Below, one piece after another: positions 54,276 through 64,000 of a stretch of 64,000 bases of DNA (the stretch's first letter is position 1; the number at the start of each line of letters is the position of its first letter). Both the position numbers and the translations under genes were made by a program. This DNA is from Eretmocerus hayati (taxonomy: Eukaryota; Arthropoda; Insecta; Hymenoptera; Aphelinidae), in contig CM056743.1 of NCBI GenBank assembly GCA_029851415.1, forward strand, positions 95,516,501 through 95,580,500. Reading direction: 5' to 3'. The notes beneath the pieces are model-generated. The model saw nothing but the letters and a program-made list of their open reading frames with translations, was not told the DNA's origin and did no database searches.

Positions 54276-55489
54276 AGGTTTTTATGGCACTGGTGAGAAT
54301 ATGTATGATGTCTTGAGTATCTGGCTTGTCAGACTTCTCAATTAAGCATAAGCATAAGATCTATTTAGGTGTATTTTCCTAAAATGTATAATATAAGTAT
54401 GAAACTCACAAATAGGAGGGGAGATGAGGTAGTACTATCACAAGTACGCACCCGCATTCCCTCAGATGCAAAACGTTTTAGTGAAGTAAATTGTTCTCCA
54501 AAAAGTATTCCATAGCATTAGGGGTGTCAATTCATGTTGTGAGAGTTTCCCGCCAGCCAGGCTGATAAGTCTGCAGTATCAATTTCTATTGTTCAATCCT
54601 TTGGCCCCGATTATACATGTAAGAGTAGAATAGTAATACCGTGCCGAACGTGCGGATAATAATATGAGGTATGAGTATATTCCGAGTATGCGCGGACATG
54701 GCTGTGAAGATGATGTTCTCATATAGTGGAACGATAGAAAATTCAGATGATTCTGTGTAGTGTGTATAATGTAAAAATAATCCCAGATAGCACGACACAA
54801 TATATACTTGTCGCTCATATTCATGCGTTACTCATTGTCCCTGCATTCCCATTTATGATCATTCTCAACACGATTTTTTGCCAGCCTCTATATATTCTTT
54901 CTGATTTTGCATTCATGCTTTGGTCGAACATGCTTCTGCTTATAATATTTTCAATAAACCCCAGCAGATTTGCGAGGGGCAGCCCTACCTTTCGAAATTT
55001 TTTACACAAAACACCGGGAAAACTCTTGGCGGAAACGCTCTAGTCTCCAAAATTTTTCCAAAAGAGCACCGGGGTGAATCTCGTAGAAGACACCCCATCA
55101 CATTTCAAAATTTCTTCACAAAAAACACCGGGGAAAATCCTGGGGAAAACGCCCCTAGCCTTCGAATTTTATTCTACAAAAGTCACCGGGAACAATGCCG
55201 GAGAAGACGCCGTAGCTCTGAAATTTTCCTCACGAAAAACACCGGGGATAATCCCAGAGAGAACGCCCTAGCTTCAGAATTTTTTCAAAAAAAGCACCGG
55301 GGAAAGTTCCGGAGAAACCGAGGAAACGCCTGAGCTTTCAAAATTTTTCCCCAAAAAAACACCGGGGGAAATTCCGGAGAAAATCCCGGATTCCGAAAAT
55401 GTTCGAATTTTCACCGGGGGTCTCACTGGGCAAGTCACCGGGGACTTTACCGACGGGTATCTCGGTGACAACACCGGTGCTCTTTTTCA
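54276..55489. other. Intergenic sequence, part low-complexity (ACACCGGGRAA words)
   Basis: From 55005 to 55480 the motif CACCGGGGAAAATYC recurs about every 60-70 bp, each time followed by AAACGCC and AAAATTTTTYC. It is a degenerate tandem array of roughly eight units. Its + strand frames (N-T-G-E-N-P repeats) are shadows. Confidence 0.6.
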
Positions 55490-56390
55490 TAAGGGGGCAG
55501 CTTGGGGGGTGGTGGGGTCTCCTTCCGCAGCCCGGTTCGAATGAGTCTCGTGAGATCGAAGTATTAGGAGCGCAGGAGTATCGAGTAAGGGTACGAGTTA
55601 GTATAGCAGCGTGCGTGGAAAATCGGAGTTGAGAGAGACAGCAATATGTCCCTCTCTCTCTCTCTCATCCTTCGAGTCACGAGGCGTAAATATGTAGCAG
55701 ACGACGCGAGGCTAGAGAACGTGTCGGCGGAGTCGCTGGCCCGCCGCCATCTTGGAAAATGAGAGCGAAAAGAAGGACGAGAAACCCTTAGGAGTTGGCG
55801 AGACTAGTGCAGAGGGGACCGACTGTGTCATTCACACTCATTTTCACAGACTCCGGCCACTCCGCGCACCTCACCAACACCATTACGATATTATGTTGTG
55901 GCTCAGCAGAGTCACGACGATGAATTTTGGTACAGACGGTGTTGCCTTTTTGCCCGTTTCGCTTTACCTGGCTATTTTCTTTGGGTTAGGTAAAGAGAAC
56001 ACATTGGGAGGGAAAGGCTCACGAGACTCGAATCTAGCAGCCCTGCACCGCTTTACATTCGAGAAGCGCGCCTTGCGTCCTTTTTGACTTTCCTTTTCTC
56101 ATCTCTTCATAATTCCAGATGTCGATTGACACTCGACATCACAAGAGTATCATGCTCTCATTACGCGTCGACTTCTGTAATATTAACTCTCGTGTATTCT
56201 GAAGACGTGACTCACATCCTCAGTTGAAATATCTGGGGAACATATGAATGACGTCTATCTGCAACATATATTGAGCGCAGATAGCATTAGTATCTATTCC
56301 ATCTGGAATTTCATGTCTATTGAAGGTGCCTATGTCGATTGGCATCAACGGCTCGATATCGCGAGGTCATGACGCAGCAAGTACATCTAA
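55490..56390 (+). repeat. Dispersed repeat, copy B
   Basis: Collinear with 11255-12397 (see that entry). The (CT)n run, TGTAGCAGACGACGCGAGG, GCCGCCATCTTGG, GAAGGACGAGAA, the ACTCATTTTCACAGACTCCGG stretch and ACTCGACATCACA are kept. The terminal ORF of copy A survives here only in fragments with frame changes, so copy B is a pseudogene-like copy. Confidence 0.65.
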
Positions 56391-56917
56391 ATAGAGACTT
56401 TCATCTCATAGGTGTAATTGGCAATCGGAGGAAAAAATATTCTAACTTTTGGGGAACCTGATCGAGTCGCAAATACTACACCACGTCAGCTATTTGCTAG
56501 TCTATGCCCTATCCTGGGTGTCAAGATGACCAGCTCGAACGACCTAGTGTGTTCGGATATGAATCCTGAGCCATGCGCGATCTGATTAATTTTCCCCAAG
56601 TTCATCATACCGATACAGGCGGGCACTGATAGGACCGGACTCGCTATTACTCTTACCAACCCGCAATTTACCTTGGAAGATGCCCCATTGGGCGGCTATT
56701 GAGCTGATGAAGTCGTTTCCAAGTAATGACTAACTTATGTCTCGAGAGATCCTGGTTGATCGTCGGCATAAGAGTATTAGGCAGGAGCTAACTTGAAGCG
56801 TCGGCTATCTAGGAGCAAGAAAGTGTGAATTATTCCTGTGGCACCTAATATCTCTTTCGTACAGCCAGAACTCCTTTTCGAGACACTCTTCGTCGGCTCA
56901 AACCCTGCGTCGACATA
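56391..56917. other. Intergenic sequence, nothing recognised
   Basis: Short frames only, no repeat or RNA gene supported. Confidence 0.4.
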
Positions 56918-57407
56918 CACTAAAGAAAAAGGAAGCAGGCAGAGCCAGAGAGTCTGGTAAAAATCAGTCCGCTCGGCCGGGTAGTAAAACGGAGTCTTCT
57001 GCTCGGCACTTTCTCTCTCGATTCCAGCGATATTATGCATCAAATTTGTTTACAAATGTGACAAAGAAATACTAAATGTTCTCGAGATGCATTTAGTGTA
57101 ACACAAAAACGGGTGAAATTATTGTAAACAAGTTAGAATATTATTCTCTCGGCTCATCGGCTCGACCGCTCGGCTTCTGAGCCTGTTTTAACTTGTTTAC
57201 AATAATTTCACCCGTTTTTGTGTTACACTAAATGCATCTCGAGAACATTTAGTATTCCTTTGTCACATTAGTAAACAAATTTGATGCATAATATCGCTGG
57301 AATCAAGAGAGAAAGTGCCGAGCAGAAGACTCCGTTTTACTACCCGGCTGAGCGGACTGATTTGTACCAGACTCTCTGGCTCTGCCTACTTCGTTTTGTT
57401 TTCAGTG
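56918..57407. mobile_element. 490-bp palindromic foldback element
   Basis: The two halves are inverted copies: CACTAAAGAAAAAGGAAGCA on the left and, inverted, CACTGAAAACAAAACGAAGT on the right, then GGCAGAGCCAGAGAGTCTGG and on to AACTTGTTTACAATAATTTC near the centre (about 57145-57185). TA flanks both ends. The CACTG terminus and TA duplication resemble the nested element at 48758-49317, so the same transposase type may move both. Frames inside are shadows. Confidence 0.8.
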
Positions 57408-58250
57408 TAGACACGCGTGATTACGCATCGAGCACGTGAATTTTCGCGTTACTAGATCAGCTGGTTAAAAATATGTAGAAGTAAATCTGGAACATTTCGG
57501 TGTAAAGAGGAAGTTAATCTATGGTACGTTTATATATATATATATATATACATATATATATACATATATGTGTCATTGCGTACTATGCGAGCAAAATCAA
57601 GTGACGAGCATCTGGAACGGTATATTGGTAGATACACAAGACCACAAGCATAAATGTGATAGCATCTGTGTTCACTAACACCGATATATATGATTCTTCT
57701 CACACGACCGGTCTGATGGTCATCTGCAAACGTGGCTGAATGGGGATACATATTCCTGAAATCTTAAAACTATCCGGAATTGCACACCTTGCGAGGTAGA
57801 GCCTTCGTTGGAGGTATCCTCTCAGTTTGAGTATAGAAGGTGATCCCGTGGGATGAATTTTGGAGATGCAACTGTTTCACGAGGATGATTGGATGCAGCA
57901 TCTTTCAAAATGTGCATGGAAGTCGCCCCAACGATAGAGATAGATTTTATGAGATGCAAGATTATTATTGGAGAAATTCTGAATGCTCAATTTCATCATG
58001 GCGACAGCCAGACGGGACCCAGAGACTTTATTATCCGAGTGAATACGTTCTATTTACTTTTTCTTACTATCTCTTTCTTATCCAATATCAAAACAAGGCC
58101 ATAGCAACAATTTTGATTCATCGAAGCCCAAATACGATAGCTCACCATCTGCACTTTTGATGCGCGTTTTTGATACTACGCGAGTATGATCCACTCAAAT
58201 CAAGCTCACGAGGGCTCAAATTGCTCGTAATAAAAAATCCTACTCTCTCA
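57408..58250. other. Intergenic sequence with (TA)n/(CATA)n tract
   Basis: A TATATACATATATA tract lies at 57532-57570. A 71-codon + strand stretch at 57889-58104 looks slightly protein-like but I could not find a convincing acceptor, so I leave it uncalled. Confidence 0.4.
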
Positions 58251-58680
58251 GCATCAATCAGCTAATATATAGCTGAAATATCAGCTATTATTGCTATGGG
58301 TCATCAAACTGCTGATCAAATCAGCAAACACAAAAATCACGCTTAAATCGATAATTCTGATGAAATAACTCCACAAATCCGGGTTCTAATATCGACATGA
58401 ACACATTAACGACTTTTTCAGACCAAGTCACGACGAACTAAGGCGTATTCGTTCGATATTTACTCATTTTGTGCCACCGGAGGCCCTATATAGCTGATTA
58501 TAATCAGCTATAAATCAGTGATTGTGGCTGAAAATCAGCGAATGTAGCTGAAATTCACCTACAGTAGCTACTCGTGTCAGTAAAAAACCGTTCACTGAAA
58601 AATCAGCTTATAATAGCTGATTCAGTCACCTAACATGGCTAGAATCTCAGCTAATATAGCTGATTATTCAGCTAAACGAT
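58251..58680. repeat. Cluster of TCAGCT/AGCTGA motifs
   Basis: At least fifteen TCAGC/GCTGA words occur in 430 bp, many paired as TCAGCTAATATAGCTGA-like inverted repeats (58256-58310, 58490-58570, 58600-58675). They are separated by an unrelated stretch at 58340-58480. No ORF. Confidence 0.65.
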
Positions 58681-59455
58681 ATTCGAATTCGTGTTGTGCC
58701 GTATACACTATACACTGTCGTAATCAACATTGTATCGAAGGAGGATATATTGAGAGGAAGCCTAATATGACGACAACATAAGTATATCGAGATCCAGAGA
58801 TCTTCATTTCATACTCGGAAGGTGAGGTTGTGGCGTGTAACGTGCTATGGGAAGTATGAGTTTCAGCGCCTCCGAGCGGTGGAGAGTGGCATGGCACGCC
58901 GCACGGGAGGGAGCAGTCGAACGGGTTTATAGTGCGGGTTTCGGTCTTCTTATGCTTGATGCAATTACTCAAACTTTTCCAGGGCTAGTTTTGCCTTATA
59001 TTTTCGTTACGCAATAGAAATCAACTTGAAACATTAAAAATTCGCAAATGAACCTCATTTCATTCATACTTCTTTCTAAAACGTTAATGAAGCTTCTTCA
59101 TTGCTCAGCATGGAATGAATTAGAGTTTGAAAGAACTTTTGGAGAACACTTTTGTACGCTGGCCACGAAAATTTGCAGAATTTGCGATAAAATTCAGCAC
59201 GGCGTGAGAGCTATATATGCGCAATCCACCCATTACCCATCATCCATCCATCCACCTATTCCCATCCACCCATATGACCACCTATCACATTATCTTCCTT
59301 TTACATAGGTAACCCGATATACGGGAACCGCACAGACAGATTGTGGCTGGGCATTCAACCGTTATTCTCATAATCCACAGATAGAACCAGTTAGACTGGT
59401 TGAAGTTTTCATTCAACCAGCTGGCTGAAGTTTTTCAAAGAAATTTTTTACGGCG
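58681..59455. other. Intergenic sequence, nothing recognised
   Basis: Short CATCCA/CCCATC repeats at 59225-59280; otherwise no gene or element supported. Confidence 0.4.
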
Positions 59456-59459
59456 CGCA

Positions 59460-59755
59460 GACGGCCCACTCTTGATCCAGGTGGCTCACTTCCGATCTAG
59501 GTGGCCCACTTTCGATCAAGGTGGCCCACTTTCGATACAGGTGGCTCACTTACGATACAGGTGGCCCACTTTCGATCCAGGTGGCCCACTTTCGATCTAG
59601 GTGGCCCACTTTCGATCTAGGTGGCCCACTTTCGATACAGGTGGCTCACTTACGACACAGGTGGCCCACTTTCGATCCAGGTGGCCCACTTTCGATCTAG
59701 GTGGCCCACTTTTGAACTAGGTGGCCCACATCCGATCCAGGTGGCCCACCCTGGT
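59460..59755. repeat. 20-bp minisatellite (GGTGGCCCACTTTCGATCCA)
   Basis: About fourteen units with small changes (CTCACTTACGATACAG, CCCACATCCGATCCAG). The array runs straight into the next, larger minisatellite. The open + and minus frames here come from the repeat. Confidence 0.92.
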
Positions 59756-59769
59756 AAAATTTTTTCGTG

Positions 59770-61250
59770 CGTACCCAATGGTACCTCAGTCCATAAGGTA
59801 CCATGGGGTACGGATGGGGTACGACCACGATATTTGAAATGCGAACCCAACGGGTACCATGAGATACGCATGTAATATTCCTTAATGCATACGCATGAGG
59901 TACCATGTGGTACTCACGTATGGAGCCACCTGATACTGTATGCGGTCCTATGGGATACCATGCGGTACGAGGCTTTCGCATAGGTATATATGCACGAGGT
60001 ACCATGTGGTACTCACATATGGAACTGCCGAGTACTCTATGCGATCCTCTGGGACACCATGCAGTACGCTGTCCTTAGGTAGAACGATACGCATGAGGTA
60101 CCATGCGGTACTCACGGATGGAGCCGCCTGTTACTGTATGCGATGCCATGGGACACCATGCGGTATGCTGTTCTCAGATAGAAATATACGCATGGGGTAC
60201 TAGGTGGTGCCCATGCGGTAAGCGGTTCTTAGATAGGACGATACGCATGAGGTACCATGTGGTACTCACGGATGGAGCCGCCTAATACTGTATGCGATCC
60301 CATGGGATACCATGCGGTACGAGGCTTTTGGATAGGAATATACGCATGAGGTACCATGGGGTACTCACGTATAGAGCTGCCAAATACTGCATGCAATCTA
60401 ATGGGTCAGCATGAGGTACGCGGTTCTCAGATGGAACGATACGCATGAGGTATCATGTGGTACTCACGGATGGAGCCGCCTAATACTGTATGCGATCCCA
60501 TGGGATACCATGCGGTACGAGGCCTTTGGATAGGAATATACGCATGAGGTACCATGGGGTACTCACGTATAGAACTGCCAAATACTGTATGCAATCTAAT
60601 GGGTCAGCATGAGGTACGCAGTTCTTAGACGGGGCGATACGCATGAGGTACCATGTGGTACTCATGCGCTTAGCGGTTCTTAGATAGAACGATACGCATG
60701 AGGTACCATGCGGTACTCACGTATGGAGCCACCTGATACTGATGTATGCGGTCCCATGGGATACCATGCGGTACGAGGCTTTTGCATAAGTACATACGCA
60801 CGAGGTACCATGGTGTACTCACACATGGAACTGCCGAATTCTGTATGCGATCCTATGGGATATCATGCGGTACAAGGCTTTTGGATAGGAATATCCGCAT
60901 GAGGTACCATGGGGTACTCATGCGGTAAATGGTTCTCAGATAGAACGATACGCATGAGGTACCACGCGGTACTTACGCATGGGGCCGCCTCATACTGGAT
61001 GCGATCTCATGGAATACGATGCGGTACGCGGTTTCCAGAAAAGAAAATACGCATGAGATTACAGGCGGTACTCACGTAAGGAGCCACAGTATACTGTATG
61101 CGATTGTATGGGGTACTAGGCTGTACGTAGCTTTTTGGTGGGAACATATGCTTTGTTGTACTTACGTAGAGAATCACCAAATACCAAGTGCGATCCCATG
61201 CAATACCATGCGATACCTGGCTTCTCGTTCAAGATAGACGCGTGAGAGAG
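59770..61250. repeat. ~100-bp complex minisatellite with GGTACCATG units
   Basis: Roughly fourteen degenerate units. Each has GATACGCATGAGGTACCATG, a GTGGTACTCACGTATGGAGC block, TACTGTATGCGATCCCATGG and GATACCATGCGGTACG. Pairs of units are more alike than neighbours (60240-60440 against 60420-60620), so there is a ~190-200-bp higher-order repeat. Divergence grows after 61000. No coding is supported. Confidence 0.88.
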
Positions 61251-62169
61251 GATGCGATCCGCGGCCCTCTGATGAGTACGTATTCATGGAATACCACGCC
61301 ATGGTCACGCTATGTTGCAGAGGAAAACGCCAGATACAGGGCGAAGTAAGTCCTATAGCATACTGTGAAATCCAATGAGACATCATTCCAGCGCTCATGG
61401 ATCATACGGTACTGATAATTCGATGCGATCTGAATGATTTGCTTCCACATGTAATGAAAACTCGAAAATCACGGTCTTGAGTGGAGATATTTCCCATACA
61501 TACCTCGAGAATTCGTGAGGTAAGCATTCGGATGTGACAGAAGCATGCCACTCGAGTTTGATGATTCGTATGGTTGGCAACTACGTTTTTCGACAAATAT
61601 TCAGAAATTTGGATAGATGATGCGATAATAGGAGCCCGAACACTACGTAGTAAGCTATGCGAGTCGAGAAGAAAATCAAGCCTATCGAATTGGCTAAGAG
61701 TATTGGATTGTCGTTATCGATTCCTAGCCTACTTCGTGATATGAAAGATCGTTCCATTCATAGAAGATGAGGAGTGTATCTAAAATTTCCAAGAGATACG
61801 ACCAAAGCTCACCGAATCCATCTCTCCACCAGTACGTATCCCCAAAACTGATGGTACTTTCTTATCTGACCTGATTCGTGTTGGTGATTCCATGCTGCAA
61901 GAGTGACTCGTACTATGATAGCAGTGTCCTTTACAGCGGTATCATTCAAGAAATTTTGTGATCGATCCATGGAGTCTGGGAGAATCCGAGTAGTTCGTGG
62001 AACTCTTGGATATTATTGTCAGCTGAGAATAAAGCTCTGAAATCGTAGCTAGGAGTGTAACATTTATTATGATGTAGAAAAACTCTTATTACAACGATTC
62101 TCATGGAAAAACTTGAGGAATATGGACATTCAAAGGATAAGAAGCACTTGTATATAGAAATTTTCAGGA
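61251..62169. other. Sequence downstream of the minus-strand gene
   Basis: Holds the likely 3' UTR of the 62.2-kb gene (a TTTATT, i.e. AATAAA on the minus strand, occurs at about 62061) and otherwise nothing recognised. Confidence 0.4.
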
Positions 62170-62894
62170 TCATGATAACGGGTCCTTGTCTTCGATGGTA
62201 CTAGTTGCATTTTCAATTTCTTCGTCGTTCTTCTCCTCGTCAGTATCAATCGCAGACTGGCTTATGTCAGATAATCCGTCGAGGTCAACTTCTGCGGTGA
62301 AGGATATCACCAATGAGTACGGTTAAGCTTTGTTTCTGTGATAATCATTGTTGTAAGCCATACGATAGTAGATATAATGAGGGAATGGTAATCTATTCTA
62401 CACTAGGAATCCGAACTAACTGATACATTATGGGGAATTTACGCTCTCAGGAAGGGGATAACTAACGCGAGGGAGCATCGCAACCCTGCACAGTCATGAT
62501 TGATGCTCAGCTGAGATAACACGAGGAATACCGGACGATTGGTTACTCTTACTACGAAAGATACTCGCTTCGGATGTTGAGATGTGGTAGCAGAAACTAA
62601 GAAATTCAATGTCATCACCTTCTGTGTACGATTCGAAGTTCTCCAAGTTCCCCTGAGCTTCAGAGTCATCGTCATCCTCAGCTGACGAGTTTGGCGGTGT
62701 ATGTATCCTCCTGTATTCCCGGGTCTCAGATACTGAGGGATTGATGGTATTCTCTTCGTCTGAATCGGTATCAAGTGGATGGGGTGTTATCTGTTCCTCT
62801 CCAAAGTGTCTGATATTTCGTGATATCGGATCGGCTTTTCGTTTGCCTTTAGATTTCTCACCGTTTCCTTTGGAGGTTTGCAGTTCAGCTTCGG
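62170..62894 (-). CDS. Last two exons of an acidic, disordered protein gene (partial)
   Basis: Exon n-1 (62894-62619) follows acceptor CATCATTCTAG and ends at donor GAAG|GTGATG. The last exon (62291-62170) follows acceptor CTTCACCGCAG and ends in TGA. Both junctions are phase 1 and the frame stays open. The C-terminal 131 residues or so are hydrophilic: a basic GEKSKGKRKAD patch (possible nuclear signal), then acidic stretches (DTDSDEEN, AEDDDDSE, DTDEEKNDEE). Such tails occur in many nuclear proteins; I recognise no family. Upstream exons should lie above 62894 and were not identified. The simple open frame through the intron is not the real C-terminus. Confidence 0.55.
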
Positions 62895-64000
62895 CTAGAA
62901 TGATGACCACAATGGCATTATGTACCACGGATCCAAGGTTCACTCATTGACAGTCATCAAGAAAAAATTTTATAGATACACGTGCTCGCGAGGCAAATTA
63001 GAATGTAGGTCTAGATGAACAAATGCTTAAGAGCAGACAGCGAATATGCTTTTTGCATACAAATCAAACTACCGTTTCCAACCCATACTCAACATATACT
63101 CTCTTTGTTCAATCTACGCATCTTCGAACAGCGATTGAATACGAAGACGCATCAAAGAGTTCCTGACGAGAGAAAGCTGTAACATGGTGAAGCAGTGAAG
63201 ATGGAAAGAAGTCGTAGTTGAAACAGAATTATTTCGGACGCTGACAGCGTTTAATTTCCTAACGATGGCTAGACTTGTCAGGGCCATAGTTTGGCGAAAA
63301 TTCTAAAACCAACTCGAATGGTCCGCTTTCCAGATATAAGATAGATGACTCGAATCGCATAGGGCCCATATATTTTGGTTGAACAATTTAGTTGGCATCT
63401 AAATAGGCATGTGCTGGATCGCTAGTTTTCAAAATGTTTTGAGGAATCAGGAATTGGAATAGCGTTTCGTGGCAGTATGCACAGCTCACTCCTCAGTGCT
63501 GAGTTTGCATACCTAGGACTAATGCCGCCGCAACATGGCTATGGTGACCCCTGTGCACAGCCCTGCAGTGTGAAGAAGGCGTAGAGGACCAAAAAGTGGA
63601 ACCGAGATGATCGCAGAAGACTTTGTCCGTCTCCATTCAACTTCGATGTATTTGCGCCAGTACAAAAATGATTTTCTAAGGCTCGATGATGTTAAATTTT
63701 TCTTCAAACTTCTGGTTCGAAAAATAGATGTAGAACGGTTTCATGCGTACAATGATACGAATAACTCAAAACTTTCGACAAAGTCACTCACGCTTTTCTC
63801 ACTTTGCAGCGAAGTGTAGACAGAGTATTTTGATACTCTTGTGGAACGAGTGAACAAGACTCCAGCTCAAGCCTCAAAAAGTAAATACGCATCTCAGCGG
63901 CGGAAAAGTTTGATAGGTTCGTCGAGGCTGGGACAGAGCCAGTATTCAAACTTGTACGCAGAAAGGATTTTTCTCTCTCCTTCTCACTACCATTTCCTTT
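62895..64000. other. Right window edge, upstream of the minus-strand gene
   Basis: Presumably intron or upstream exons of the gene at 62.2-62.9 kb. A 70-codon + frame (63607) and a 62-codon minus frame (63519) overlap each other and neither has a convincing signature. Confidence 0.35.

Noticed and set aside
57889..58104. 71-codon + strand frame that looked protein-like
   Set aside because: A stop lies directly upstream, the only acceptors lack a pyrimidine tract, and a second frame is equally open.
63607..63819. 70-codon + strand frame near the right edge
   Set aside because: Overlaps an equally open minus frame; no domain, no repeat support, no splice context.

Overview
The window looks like nuclear DNA of an animal, most likely an insect. 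It has spliced genes with GT-AG introns, a Penelope-like element, a Ty3/Gypsy retrotransposon whose primer-binding site matches a metazoan tRNA-Leu, many foldback DNA elements and minisatellites. A hymenopteran source fits the general look (repeat-rich, AT-rich, BEN-domain gene) but I cannot prove it. Gene density is very low, and most long open frames are retroelement genes or shadows of repeats.

Layout. 1-8.6 kb is AT-rich DNA with very little C on the + strand. It is interrupted at 3.43-6.29 kb by a head-to-head (palindromic) pair of 5'-truncated Penelope-like elements with GIY-YIG endonuclease frames. 8.6-22.8 kb holds no recognisable complete gene, but several foldback/TIR elements, a ~320-bp tandem repeat, a decayed coding duplication near 20 kb, and one member (11.25-12.4 kb) of a dispersed repeat whose second copy is at 55.5-56.4 kb. 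At 23.2-23.6 kb a CpG/GA-rich segment leads into a coding first exon. Its splice donor is phase-compatible with a BEN-domain gene whose remaining exons lie at 50.8-52.7 kb.

The centre (25,954-46,154) is one very large Ty3/Gypsy LTR retrotransposon on the minus strand. Its LTRs are 1,470 and 1,471 bp, differ by one visible base insertion, and are flanked by the 4-bp duplication TGAG, so the insertion is recent. Read 5' to 3' on the minus strand it has: LTR, tRNA-Leu PBS, a coiled-coil ORF, a second coiled-coil ORF, gag with three CCHC knuckles, a canonical -1 frameshift heptamer, pol (protease, RT, RNase H, a linker with 18-residue repeats, integrase), about 9 kb of mostly non-coding 3' sequence containing an extra ORF with a C-terminal Cys/His cluster, a polypurine tract and the LTR. 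The U3 part of each LTR holds about 18 copies of a GGAATG-type motif. If the BEN-gene model is right, the element sits antisense inside a ~27-kb intron.

To the right: a 1.8-kb TIR transposon with a nested foldback element (48.5-50.3 kb), the BEN gene exons, a 374-bp tandem duplication, the second copy of the dispersed repeat, a 490-bp palindrome, a cluster of AGCTGA motifs, minisatellites (59.46-61.25 kb), and the last two exons of an acidic minus-strand gene (62.17-62.89 kb).
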